Source: Wocania_A sp965224845 (GTDB lineage: Bacteria > Bacteroidota > Bacteroidia > Flavobacteriales > Flavobacteriaceae). From it: DNA of 64,000 bases. Shown piece by piece: positions 34,734 to 44,599 of this stretch (position 1 is the stretch's first letter; every line of letters begins with the position of its first letter). Location of the stretch: NCBI GenBank assembly GCA_965224845.1, contig CBDDAJ010000015.1, positions 682,001 to 746,000 on the forward strand, read 5' to 3'. Both the position numbers and the translations under genes were made by a program. Below the pieces are notes generated by a model, which saw nothing but the letters and a program-made list of their open reading frames with translations, searched no databases and was not told the DNA's origin.

Positions 34734-34860
34734 AAGTAAAAAGTATAAAGTGCCTAAAGTTGACTTACTCAAACGCACAAATACTTCTAATTTTATAATC
34801 AAAATATTAATTGCGTGCCTAATTTTAAATATTTAAGGCACTTTTAACTTATAACTAAAC
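34734..34860. repeat. scoA-scoB gap with heptamer arrays at both ends
   Basis: Left end: AAAGTAA (34734), AAAGTAT (34741), AAAGTGC (34748). Right end, in opposite sense: about 20 bp reading CACTTTT, AACTTAT, AACTAAA before the scoB start. AAAGTGCCTAAA on the left and TTTAAGGCACTTTT on the right can pair. The 75 bp between the two ends holds no gene. The arrangement mirrors the flanks of the four-helix-bundle cassette at 8555-8981. Confidence 0.5.
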
Positions 34861-34861
34861 G

Positions 34862-35515
34862 ATGTTAGATAAAACGGGTATTGCAAAACGAATAGCTAAA
34901 GAAGTAAAAGATGGTTATTATGTTAATTTAGGAATAGGCATTCCTACTTTAGTTGCAAATTATGTTAGAAACGATATAGAAGTAGAATTTCAAAGTGAGA
35001 ATGGAGTTCTGGGTATGGGACCATTTCCTTTTGAAGGAGAAGAAGATGCAGATGTTATTAATGCCGGAAAACAAACCATAACAACTTTGCCTGGAGCAAG
35101 CTTTTTTGATTCAGCCATGAGCTTTTCAATGATAAGAGGTCAGCATGTAGATTTAACAATTTTAGGAGCTATGGAAGTTGCCGAAAATGGAGACATTGCC
35201 AATTGGAAAATACCAGGGCGTATGGTAAAAGGAATGGGAGGAGCTATGGATTTAGTTGCCAGTGCAGAAAATATAATTGTGGCTATGATGCATACTAACA
35301 AACGAGGAGAGTCTAAACTATTAAAAAAATGCTCACTGCCCTTAACAGGTGTTGGTTGTGTTAAAAAGATAGTAACCAATTTAGCCGTATTGGAAATTAA
35401 TGAAGTTGGCTTTAAACTGCTGGAACGTGCTCCAGGCGTATCTGTTGAAGATATTAAAAATGCAACTGAAGGGACATTAATTGTTGATGGAGATATCCCT
35501 GAAATGAGTTTGTAA
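34862..35515 (+). CDS. scoB: 3-oxoacid CoA-transferase subunit B
   Basis: 217 aa. The catalytic glutamate that carries the CoA thioester intermediate is in the motif SENGVLGMGP. The start GIAKRIAKEVKDGYYVNLGIGIPT and the closing NATEGTLIVDGDIPEM are as in the family. It works with subunit A encoded just upstream, in ketone-body or acetoacetate use and branched-chain catabolism. Confidence 0.95.
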   Translation: MLDKTGIAKRIAKEVKDGYYVNLGIGIPTLVANYVRNDIEVEFQSENGVLGMGPFPFEGEEDADVINAGKQTITTLPGASFFDSAMSFSMIRGQHVDLTILGAMEVAENGDIANWKIPGRMVKGMGGAMDLVASAENIIVAMMHTNKRGESKLLKKCSLPLTGVGCVKKIVTNLAVLEINEVGFKLLERAPGVSVEDIKNATEGTLIVDGDIPEMSL

Positions 35516-35689
35516 AATCGTTTTAGTCGATTAAGAACATTCTAAATGTTAAAAAAATACGCATTTTGTCGAATTTATGTGTTTTTAAACCGATTTTTTC
35601 AAAAAATATTACATATTTGCTATCCCCAAATTAACCAAGCCAAATTATAGATCTACCAAAATCTACCATTAAACTTAACCTACAGAATT

Positions 35690-35812
35690 ATGGAATCAAA
35701 TTTACCTGAACAACCTACAATGAGAGAAAGCAAACTGAAAGAGACCCTTCAAGAAAACTTACGATTTGTAAAAAGTTTATTATACTTAACAAAAAAAATA
35801 TTTATGCTATAA
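35690..35812 (+). CDS. small open reading frame with leader, unknown function
   Basis: 40 codons (ATG 35690): a polar start MESNLPEQPTMRESKLKETL followed by a partly hydrophobic end, RFVKSLLYLTKKIFML. The leader before it (ATCTACCAAAATCTACCATT and so on) resembles the A/C-rich leaders of expressed flavobacterial genes. Its last six bases overlap the end of the opposite ABC gene. It may be a real small membrane-associated peptide or the stub of a longer gene. No family recognised. Confidence 0.4.
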   Translation: MESNLPEQPTMRESKLKETLQENLRFVKSLLYLTKKIFML

Positions 35813-37480
35813 TCCTCTCGGGATAGCATTAATTAACGTTTTTGTATAATCTTTTTTAGGAGTATGGTATATAATATCAGCGTCGTCTAATTCTTCAATT
35901 TTACCTTTATTCATAACCAATAGTTGATCTGCCATATATTTAACTACGGCTAAATCATGAGAAATAAATATATAGGTAAAGTTAAAATCTTCTTTTAACT
36001 CGTTTAGCAAGTTTAAAACCTGAGCTTGAACAGAAATGTCTAATGCCGAAACCGATTCGTCACAAACAATAAGCTTAGGTTGTAATGCTATGGTTCTGGC
36101 AATTCCAATACGCTGCCTTTGCCCTCCTGAAAATTCATGAGGATATCTATTAAAATAATCTTCAGATAAACCCACACGTTTTAAAAGGTTAACAACGTTT
36201 TCTTTACGCTCTTCATCAGATGAATATAGACCATGAACCTGCATAGGTTCTAAAATTGCTTTACCTATTGGAATCCTTGGGTTTAAAGACGAATAGGGGT
36301 CTTGAAAAATAATTTGTATGTCTTTACGAAGCTTTTTTATTTCAGAGTTAGGTAGTTGAGTGATATCTATACCCCTATATAAAATTTGTCCTGCAGTGGC
36401 CTTATCCAGTTGAAGTATGGCATTCCCTAAAGTAGACTTTCCACAACCAGACTCACCAACTAACCCTAAGGTCTCGCCTGCGTACAACTTAAAGCTTATA
36501 TTATTTACAGCCTTAAATGTTTCAGGTTTGCTAAACCAGCCCGATTTTGATAAATACTCTTTTTCAACATTAACAACCTCTAATAAAGGCTTATTACTAT
36601 ACAATTTTTCATGCTTTAGCTTCCTGTCTTCAGCACTTATTATTTCATGCGAAATGGTGTCATTTAAATAATCATTGATAGTAGGCAAAACTTTTAATCT
36701 GGTTTTTAATGAAGGCCGAGAATTTATAAGAGCTTTTGTGTATATATGCTGTGGTGAGTTAAAAATATTAGAAACCTTACCCTTTTCAACAATATCTCCT
36801 TTGTACATAACGATAACTCTATCTGCAATTTCAGAAATTAAGGCTAAATCATGAGTAATAAAAATGATACTCATTTTAGTTTCAAGCTGTAATTCCTTTA
36901 ATAAACTAATAATTTCTTTTTGTACAGTAACATCTAGAGCTGTTGTAGGCTCATCAGCTATCAAAATATCTGGCTTGCAGGCAATTGCCATAGCGATCAT
37001 AACCCGCTGCTTTTGGCCTCCAGAAATTTCATGCGGATAAGCATTATAAACTCGATTTGCACCAGGAAGCTTTACTTTTTCAAATAGTGCAGTAGCTTCT
37101 TCTTTTGCTTCTTTTTTTGAAAGATTTGAATGCAGCAATAAAACTTCTTGTACCTGTTTTCCACAAGTCATAGATGGGTTTAGAGAACTCATAGGTTCTT
37201 GAAAAATAAAAGCGATCTTGTTGCCACGAATGTTTTGAAACTCTTTTGATGATAGCTTAGTCAAATCTATAGCGTTATACATGATACGACCAGAGCTTAT
37301 TTTTGATATATTTTTAGGAAGCAAGCCTAAAATTGCTAAAGATGATACTGATTTTCCCGAACCTGATTCTCCAACAACACCTAATATTTCATTTTTGTTT
37401 AGACTATATGATATATTATGTATCACTTCATTTTTACCAAATGAAATAGATAAATCTGTAATAGATAGAATTGATGACAT
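35807..37480 (-). CDS. fused dipeptide/oligopeptide-type ABC transporter ATPase (two nucleotide-binding domains)
   Basis: 557 aa with two complete ABC ATPase domains, as in GsiA/YejF or a DppD-DppF fusion. First domain: GESGSGKSVSS, signature ISGGQKQRVM, DEPTTALDV. Second domain (from about residue 305): GESGCGKSTLG, FSGGQRQRIG, DESVSALDI. Such proteins power uptake of peptides or related solutes with two permeases and a binding protein, none of which is in the window. It is read alone from the minus strand and overlaps a small plus-strand frame at its end. Confidence 0.93.
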   Translation of the reverse strand: MSSILSITDLSISFGKNEVIHNISYSLNKNEILGVVGESGSGKSVSSLAILGLLPKNISKISSGRIMYNAIDLTKLSSKEFQNIRGNKIAFIFQEPMSSLNPSMTCGKQVQEVLLLHSNLSKKEAKEEATALFEKVKLPGANRVYNAYPHEISGGQKQRVMIAMAIACKPDILIADEPTTALDVTVQKEIISLLKELQLETKMSIIFITHDLALISEIADRVIVMYKGDIVEKGKVSNIFNSPQHIYTKALINSRPSLKTRLKVLPTINDYLNDTISHEIISAEDRKLKHEKLYSNKPLLEVVNVEKEYLSKSGWFSKPETFKAVNNISFKLYAGETLGLVGESGCGKSTLGNAILQLDKATAGQILYRGIDITQLPNSEIKKLRKDIQIIFQDPYSSLNPRIPIGKAILEPMQVHGLYSSDEERKENVVNLLKRVGLSEDYFNRYPHEFSGGQRQRIGIARTIALQPKLIVCDESVSALDISVQAQVLNLLNELKEDFNFTYIFISHDLAVVKYMADQLLVMNKGKIEELDDADIIYHTPKKDYTKTLINAIPRGL

Positions 37481-37698
37481 TAGTTTAAAGCTATTTTAAG
37501 TAGAGTTTCAAAGATACCAAATGAAAGATAGTTATAATAAACAATACTAAAATTATAAAACGTAAGCTGTTTCTTCAAAAAGTTTATGGCTAACCCGTAA
37601 AAAGCTACATTAAAGAAAGATTGTCTGTATAAAATGCTTTTAATCTAAAAAAAACGATTAAATTCAAATAGATTTTTTTAACCCTTTAACCAACCACT

Positions 37699-40600
37699 AT
37701 GAAAAGATTATTACTACCCCTCCTAATTTTATTTAATGTTGTTTTTACGTTCTCACAAGAAGTACACAAAAGAATATCAATTAGCAATCCATCTTCTAGT
37801 TTGCAGCAACGCATAAGTTCTATAGGCATAGACCTAAGTTGTGGTATAAATCATGATCATGGAGACTTAGTTTTAGAGCTCTCAGAATTTGAATTGAATT
37901 TATTAAAAACGAATGGCATTAGTTATAACGTTGAAATTGAAGATTTAACAAAGTTTTATGCAGAGCGAAGTGCAAACACTTATGATGAGGCTGTTAGAAC
38001 GCTTGAATTAGAAAAGCTAAAACCAAAAAGTAAAAGGGCATCAAAAGGCCCATTAACATCAAAATCGGTATCCAGTACAGTGCTGGATAACTTTTTAGAA
38101 TACGTAGGTTGTGATGAAATTAATTGGGTAACCCCAACAAATTTCAATTTGGGTAGTATGGGAGGCTGTTTAACGGTTAGTGAAATGGAAGCAGAGTTAG
38201 ATCAAATGCGAGCTTTGTACCCTAATTTAATATCTGCCAAGGCTGATGCTTCATCAACCAATCAAACGACCTGGGGGAATCCATCAGGTACAATAACCAA
38301 CAACGGATTAACTTATACTGGTCAAGGAACCACAAGATGGGACCCTCAAACCATTTATTATGTTCGTATTACTGGTAATGAAGGCAGTACTCCTCAAGGA
38401 ACCAGACCAGAATCTTTGTACACTTCAATGATTCATTCTAGAGAAGTTGGGAGTTTAATGAGTAATATTTATTTTATGTGGTATTTGTTAGAAAACTATG
38501 CTACAGACCCAGCGATTCAAAATTTAGTTGATAATAATGAATTGTACTTTATTCCTGTTGTTAATCCAGATGGATTACGATGGAATGAGCATTTAAATTC
38601 TAATGGTGGTGGTATGCAACGTAAAAACTGTAGGCCAAATACAGGAAGTACAAGTAATTCTACATCTACAAGGGGAGTCGATTTAAATAGAAACTTTGAT
38701 TATTTCTGGGGCACTGCTGGAACAGGGTCTTCAGGCACACCATCTAGTGATTCTTATAGAGGACCATCAGCTGCATCTGAACCAGAGACGCAAATTTTAG
38801 TGGACTTTGTACTGTCTCATAATTTTAAGTCCTGTTTGATGAACCATACCACCTCAAATGCTATACCACACCCTTTTGGTGGTAATCCATCAAATGTAAC
38901 AGGAAAAGAAGACGAAATGCATAAATGGCATGAAGACATGACGCGCTATAACAGGTATGTTTATGGAGCGACTATTTTTGATCCAGCCAATGGTATAGCT
39001 GACGACTGGATGGTTGGAGGAGTAGCCGATAGCAATGGATCTACAGGATCTGGGCAAAGTATTTTAGCCACTACACCAGAACATGGTGATACTGGATTTT
39101 GGCCTCCTACAGGAGATATTTTAAATATCGCCAGAAGAGCAATGCGTTTATCTTTAACTTCTATTTATTATGGTGGGAAATATGCTAAATTTCATGATTT
39201 AACACAGAGTAATGTTTCATCATTAACATCCGATTTAACATTTGGAATTGAAAGATTAGGTCAGACCTCAAGTAATTTTACTTTAACAGTCACTCCTATT
39301 TCATCTAATATAGCCTCTATAGCTACTATTCCTGCACAAACAGGGATGACTATTTTGGAGCAAAGAAATGTGACTGCACAAATGGTTTTAAATGCTGGAA
39401 TTCAGCCTAATGATAAAATTGAATATAATGTTCAATTATCAGATGGGTCAAACGTGTTTTACAATGTTAATTTTGAAAAATACTACCAACCTACCGAGTT
39501 ATTATCTGATAACCCGGATAGCAACCTTTTAACAAACTGGACAACATCAGGAACATGGACAGCATCTAATGCTACTGGAGCTGCTTATTCTGGCAGCAGA
39601 GGAATTAAAGTAGGGACAAACGCTATTGCGTCTTTGGGTAATAACGAGACAGGAACTTTAACCACCGCTACTTCTTATGATTTATCAGGATCAAGTGAGG
39701 TTATAGTTCAGTTTTATTCAAAATGGGATTTAGAACGTAATTATGATTTTGTAGAATTACAAGGTTCTACAAATGGTACAACTTGGCAGTCGCTTTGTGG
39801 TAAATACAACAAGCCAAACTCTAGTAGCAGCACAAATAGCGGTAACTTTTTTGGAGGGAAAAACAGTACTAGTCAATCTTTTCAAGCCAATAATAGCTCA
39901 GGTAGAGTATATGATGGTGATAGGTTTGACAATTGGGTTATGGAAGAAATCGTTATTGATGCTTCAAACAACAGTTTTTTAAATGGTGCTACAACTGCTC
40001 AATTCCGCTTTAGATATAGATCAGATGCAAACGATAATTCAGAAAACTATACGGCTAATGCTGAAGGGTTTTTTATTGATGATTTTAAAATTATTAGTAT
40101 TCAAGTGCCGTGTGATAACACCAACCCTCCAGCTAATTTAGCTGTAAATAGCATTGCAACTGTTTCTGCTACTGCTAGCTGGGATAATATTCCTTCGGCT
40201 ACTTATGATATTAGATATAAAGAAACGAGTTCTGGTACTTGGACAGAAGTAACAAATATATCAACAAACAGTTATTCTATTTCAAGTTTAACTGCATCAA
40301 CTAATTATGAAGTACAGGTAAGAACACGATGCACAAGTAGTACTTCATCATATAGTGCTTCTACTAATTTTACAACATTAGATGTTCAATTAAATTACTG
40401 TGATTCTGATGGGAATAATCAAGGTGATGCCGATGAATATATAAGTAATGTTCAAATAAAAACTATTAATAATACCACTGGAGATGACCATTACTCTGAT
40501 TACACTTCACAGTCAGCAAATGTTACCATAGGAGAAACGGTAACAATAACTATTACACCAACATGGACAGGGACGGTTTATAGTGAAGGGTATTCTGTTT

Positions 40601-43600
40601 GGATTGATTATAATAAAAACGGAGTTTTTACTGATGCTGGGGAGCAGGTATGGACACAAGCTGCAACTCAAACAACACCAGTTAGTGGAAATTTCACAAT
40701 ACCTTCTGGAGCAGTTGAAGGCTCTACAAGAATGCGTGTTTCTATGAAATATAACGCTATTCCTACGTCTTGTGAATCATTCAGATATGGAGAAGTAGAA
40801 GATTATACTATAACGATTCAAAGTGCAGTAGATACCACGGCACCAGTGATCACCTTAGTAGGCGCATCAACTATTGATTTAGATGTTGGAGATACCTATA
40901 CCGAACAAGGTGCCACGGCGAGTGATAATAAAGATGGCGATATTACATCAAGTATTGTAGTAGGAGGCGATACGGTTAACACAAGCGCAGCAGGGACATA
41001 TGTAGTAACTTATAATGTAAGTGATGCTGCAGGTAATGCAGCCACAGAAGTAACCCGAACCGTAAATGTTATTGCAGATACTACGGTACCAGTGATCACC
41101 TTAGTAGGCGCATCAACTATTGATTTAGATGTTGGTGATACCTATACAGAACAAGGTGCCACGGCGAGTGATAATAAAGATGGCGATATTACGGCAAGTA
41201 TTGTAGTAGGAGGCGATACGGTTAACACAAGCGCAGCAGGGACATATGTAGTAACTTATAATGTAAGTGATGCTGCAGGTAATGCAGCCACAGAAGTAAC
41301 CCGAACCGTAAATGTTATACCAGACACCACAGCACCGGTGATTACCTTAGTAGGCGCATCAACCATTAATTTAGATGTTGGTGATGTATATGTAGAACAA
41401 GGTGCTACGGCGAGTGATAATAAAGATGGTGATATAACAGTTAGTATAATAATCACAGGAAGTGTTAATACAGCAGCTGCAGGAACATACTTAGTCAATT
41501 ACAATGTAAGTGATGCTGCAGGTAATGCAGCAACGCAGGTAACCCGAACCGTAAATGTTATACCGGATACTACTGTCCCAGTGATTACTTTGGTTGGGTC
41601 ATCAACCATTAATTTAAATGTTGGCGATACCTATACCGACGATGGTGCCACCGCGAGTGATAATAAAGATGGTGATATTACATCAAGTATTGTTGTAGGA
41701 GGTGATACAGTAAATACAAGTACGGCTGGCACTTATGTGGTGACTTACAATGTAAGTGATGCTGCAGGCAATGCAGCCACAGAAGTAACCCGAACCGTAA
41801 ATGTTATACCAGATACCACAGCACCGGTGATTACCTTGGTAGGTGCATCAACCATTGATTTAGATGTTGGTGATGCTTATACCGAACAAGGTGCCACGGC
41901 GAGTGATAATAAAGATGGTGATATTACGGCAAGTATTGTAGTAGGAGGCGATACGGTTAACACAAGCGCAGCAGGGACATATGTAGTAACTTATAATGTA
42001 AGTGATGCCGCAGGCAATGCAGCCACAGAAGTAACCCGAACCGTAAATGTTATACCAGATACCACAGCACCAGTGATCACCTTGGTAGGTGCATCAACTA
42101 TTGATTTAGATGTTGGTGATACCTATACAGAACAAGGTGCCACGGCGAGTGATAATAAAGATGGTGATATAACTGCAAGCATTGTAATTGGAGGCGATAC
42201 AGTAAATACAAGCGCAGCGGGGACATACGTAGTAACTTATAATGTAAGTGATGCCGCGGGCAATGCAGCCACAGAAGTAACCCGAACCGTAAATGTTATA
42301 CCAGATACCACAGCACCGGTGATCACCTTGGTAGGTGCATCAACCATTGATTTAGATGTTGGTGATGCTTATACCGAACAAGGTGCCACGGCGAGGGATA
42401 ATAAAGATGGCGATATTACGGCAAGTATTGTAATTGGAGGCGATACGGTTAACACAAGCACAGCAGGGACATATGTAGTAACTTATAATGTAAGTGATGC
42501 TGCTGGCAATGCAGCAACGCAGGTAACCCGAACCGTAAATGTTATACCAGATACCACAGCACCGGTGATTACCTTGGTAGGTGCATCAACTATTGATTTA
42601 GATGTTGGAGATACCTATACCGAACAAGGTGCCACGGCGAGCGATAATAAAGATGGTGATATTACAGCAAGCATTGTAATTGGAGGCGATACAGTTAACA
42701 CAAGCACAGCAGGGACATACGTAGTAACTTATAATGTAAGTGATGCTGCAGGTAATACAGCAACGCAGGTAACCCGAACCGTAAATGTTATACCAGACAC
42801 CACAGCGCCGGTGATCACCTTGGTAGGCGCATCAACTATTGATTTAGATGTTGGAGATACCTATACCGAACAAGGTGCCACGGCGAGCGATAATAAAGAT
42901 GGTGATATAACTGCAAGCATTGTAATTGGAGGCGATACGGTTAACACAAGCACAGCAGGGACATACGTAGTAACTTATAATGTAAGTGATGCTGCTGGCA
43001 ATGCAGCAACGCAGGTAACCCGAACCGTAAATATAACAGAAGTTCCAAATGGGTGTACAGGAGGGATATCGTCCTTCCCTTATGCAGAAGGGTTTGAGAA
43101 CACTTTAGGAGCATGGTCCCAGTCTTCATCAGATGACTTGGATTGGACAATAGATGCAAATGGTACACCGTCAAACAATACAGGACCAGCTAGTGCTACG
43201 CAAGGAAGCTATTATATCTTCGTAGAGGCCTCAGGGAATAATACGGGATATCCAAATAAACAAGCGATCTTAAATTCACCTTGTTTTGATTTAAGTGGAT
43301 TAAGCGAAGCGACGTTTGGCTTTAAATACCATATGTATGGGTCATCAGACATGGGAACCATCAATTTGGAAATAAGTACGGATGAAGGTAGTACATGGAC
43401 AAGTATTTGGAGCCAGTCAGGAAATAAAGGAAATTCTTGGCAAACAGCTAATGTTGATATTTCTGCTTATACCGGCGGAGGGGTTCAATTGCGATTTAAT
43501 AGAGTAACAGGAGGAACATGGAAAGCCGATATTGCAATTGATGATGTTAGTTTGGTTGAAGGAGGCGTAGTAGTAACACCGTGTTCTGGAGGAATAACAT

Positions 43601-44376
43601 CCTTCCCATATACTGAAGGATTTGAAAATACTTTAGGGGCCTGGACACAATCGTCGTTAGATGATTTAAACTGGACTATTGATGCTAACGGAACACCTTC
43701 AAATAACACTGGTCCTTCTAGTGCGATTCAAGGCAGCTATTATATTTTTGTTGAGGCTTCTGGTAGTGCAACACCAAGTAAACAAGCAATTATTAACTCG
43801 CCTTGTTATGACTTAAGCGGTCAATCTTCAGCAACATTTAGCTTTAACTATCACATGTATGGAGCTTCAGATATGGGAACCATTGCATTAGAGGCGAGTA
43901 ATGATAATGGTATTAGCTGGACTAGTATTTGGAATGAATCGGGTAATAAAGGTAACTCCTGGCAAACAGCCAATATAGACTTATCGTCTTATGTTGGGAG
44001 TAGTGTGCAGTTAAGGTTTAACAGGATAACAGGCGGTACTTGGCAAGCCGATATCGCAATAGATAATATTAATTTAACAGGAACCTCGGCCTTGGCTAAG
44101 AACAATTTAAAAGATAAGTTGCTGGATGTAGATACAAACCGTGTTAATACATTTAAGTTGTATCCAAACCCAGTTAAAGGAGCTGTTTTAAATATCAAGC
44201 TATATAAAGGATCTGAAAAGGTGTCTTATAAAATCATTAACGTGCTTGGTCAAGTAGTTAATGTAGGCAAAACAACTAAAGAAGTTATGGTTGGCAATTT
44301 AGAGGCAGGTGTTTATTATATTGAAATAAATGATGGAAAAGAAAAAATGACTAAAAGGTTTGTAAAGAGTAATTAG
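37699..44376 (+). CDS. secreted M14 zinc carboxypeptidase with Fn3, GEVED, nine DUF5011-like repeats, two MAM-like domains and type IX sorting signal
   Basis: 2225 aa. Signal peptide 1-19. Residues about 160-510 are an M14 carboxypeptidase: zinc ligands His246 and Glu249 (HSRE), His383 (MNHTTS), catalytic Glu461 (TTPEHGDT). Next come a jelly-roll-like region, Fn3 (about 810-895), and a GEVED domain with WIDYNKNGVFTDAGE and FRYGEVEDYTITI (about 900-1040). Nine repeats of 81-82 aa occupy 1045-1780, then two MAM-like modules (FPYAEGFENTLGAW and FPYTEGFENTLGAW). The end is a type A sorting domain (KLYPNPVKGAVLNI to TKRFVKSN), which directs export by the type IX system and attachment to the surface. 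The role is probably degradation of external protein. Confidence 0.93.
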   Translation: MKRLLLPLLILFNVVFTFSQEVHKRISISNPSSSLQQRISSIGIDLSCGINHDHGDLVLELSEFELNLLKTNGISYNVEIEDLTKFYAERSANTYDEAVRTLELEKLKPKSKRASKGPLTSKSVSSTVLDNFLEYVGCDEINWVTPTNFNLGSMGGCLTVSEMEAELDQMRALYPNLISAKADASSTNQTTWGNPSGTITNNGLTYTGQGTTRWDPQTIYYVRITGNEGSTPQGTRPESLYTSMIHSREVGSLMSNIYFMWYLLENYATDPAIQNLVDNNELYFIPVVNPDGLRWNEHLNSNGGGMQRKNCRPNTGSTSNSTSTRGVDLNRNFDYFWGTAGTGSSGTPSSDSYRGPSAASEPETQILVDFVLSHNFKSCLMNHTTSNAIPHPFGGNPSNVTGKEDEMHKWHEDMTRYNRYVYGATIFDPANGIADDWMVGGVADSNGSTGSGQSILATTPEHGDTGFWPPTGDILNIARRAMRLSLTSIYYGGKYAKFHDLTQSNVSSLTSDLTFGIERLGQTSSNFTLTVTPISSNIASIATIPAQTGMTILEQRNVTAQMVLNAGIQPNDKIEYNVQLSDGSNVFYNVNFEKYYQPTELLSDNPDSNLLTNWTTSGTWTASNATGAAYSGSRGIKVGTNAIASLGNNETGTLTTATSYDLSGSSEVIVQFYSKWDLERNYDFVELQGSTNGTTWQSLCGKYNKPNSSSSTNSGNFFGGKNSTSQSFQANNSSGRVYDGDRFDNWVMEEIVIDASNNSFLNGATTAQFRFRYRSDANDNSENYTANAEGFFIDDFKIISIQVPCDNTNPPANLAVNSIATVSATASWDNIPSATYDIRYKETSSGTWTEVTNISTNSYSISSLTASTNYEVQVRTRCTSSTSSYSASTNFTTLDVQLNYCDSDGNNQGDADEYISNVQIKTINNTTGDDHYSDYTSQSANVTIGETVTITITPTWTGTVYSEGYSVWIDYNKNGVFTDAGEQVWTQAATQTTPVSGNFTIPSGAVEGSTRMRVSMKYNAIPTSCESFRYGEVEDYTITIQSAVDTTAPVITLVGASTIDLDVGDTYTEQGATASDNKDGDITSSIVVGGDTVNTSAAGTYVVTYNVSDAAGNAATEVTRTVNVIADTTVPVITLVGASTIDLDVGDTYTEQGATASDNKDGDITASIVVGGDTVNTSAAGTYVVTYNVSDAAGNAATEVTRTVNVIPDTTAPVITLVGASTINLDVGDVYVEQGATASDNKDGDITVSIIITGSVNTAAAGTYLVNYNVSDAAGNAATQVTRTVNVIPDTTVPVITLVGSSTINLNVGDTYTDDGATASDNKDGDITSSIVVGGDTVNTSTAGTYVVTYNVSDAAGNAATEVTRTVNVIPDTTAPVITLVGASTIDLDVGDAYTEQGATASDNKDGDITASIVVGGDTVNTSAAGTYVVTYNVSDAAGNAATEVTRTVNVIPDTTAPVITLVGASTIDLDVGDTYTEQGATASDNKDGDITASIVIGGDTVNTSAAGTYVVTYNVSDAAGNAATEVTRTVNVIPDTTAPVITLVGASTIDLDVGDAYTEQGATARDNKDGDITASIVIGGDTVNTSTAGTYVVTYNVSDAAGNAATQVTRTVNVIPDTTAPVITLVGASTIDLDVGDTYTEQGATASDNKDGDITASIVIGGDTVNTSTAGTYVVTYNVSDAAGNTATQVTRTVNVIPDTTAPVITLVGASTIDLDVGDTYTEQGATASDNKDGDITASIVIGGDTVNTSTAGTYVVTYNVSDAAGNAATQVTRTVNITEVPNGCTGGISSFPYAEGFENTLGAWSQSSSDDLDWTIDANGTPSNNTGPASATQGSYYIFVEASGNNTGYPNKQAILNSPCFDLSGLSEATFGFKYHMYGSSDMGTINLEISTDEGSTWTSIWSQSGNKGNSWQTANVDISAYTGGGVQLRFNRVTGGTWKADIAIDDVSLVEGGVVVTPCSGGITSFPYTEGFENTLGAWTQSSLDDLNWTIDANGTPSNNTGPSSAIQGSYYIFVEASGSATPSKQAIINSPCYDLSGQSSATFSFNYHMYGASDMGTIALEASNDNGISWTSIWNESGNKGNSWQTANIDLSSYVGSSVQLRFNRITGGTWQADIAIDNINLTGTSALAKNNLKDKLLDVDTNRVNTFKLYPNPVKGAVLNIKLYKGSEKVSYKIINVLGQVVNVGKTTKEVMVGNLEAGVYYIEINDGKEKMTKRFVKSN
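40831..43038 (+). repeat. nine tandem ~246-bp repeats inside the M14 protease gene
   Basis: Units start at 40831, 41077, 41323, 41566, 41812, 42058, 42304, 42550 and 42796. Eight are 82 codons or nearly so; the third is one codon shorter and the most divergent (VSIIITGSVNTAAAG). Units 5-9 are nearly identical in DNA. Each encodes an Ig-like DUF5011/HYR-type domain beginning DTTAPVITLVGAS and ending VTRTVNVIP. Confidence 0.95.
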
Positions 44377-44400
44377 CTTTGCTTTTTAGTTTAATGTTAC

Positions 44401-44430
44401 AAGTCCAGATGAAAACCATCTGGACTTTTG
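44401..44430 (+). terminator. terminator after the M14 protease
   Basis: AAGTCCAGATG (44401-44411), loop AAAAC, CATCTGGACTT (44417-44427), then a T-rich tail. Confidence 0.85.
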
Positions 44431-44599
44431 TTTTTGTAAAGTAAGATATTTCTTCCTAACCATATGTGGAAAAACCATATTGTTAATAACTTCCCTTTAA
44501 TTTCATCGAAAAATTATAGAATAATTATTTTTTAAGTGTTTTTTAAATTAAATTCGGAAAAATTACAACTAAAAATTAACAATACTTTAAACCATCATT

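Noticed and set aside
40831..43038. Regular repeats that could suggest a CRISPR or satellite array
   Set aside because: The period is about 246 bp, the reading frame is open throughout and each unit encodes the same Ig-like domain; there are no spacers.
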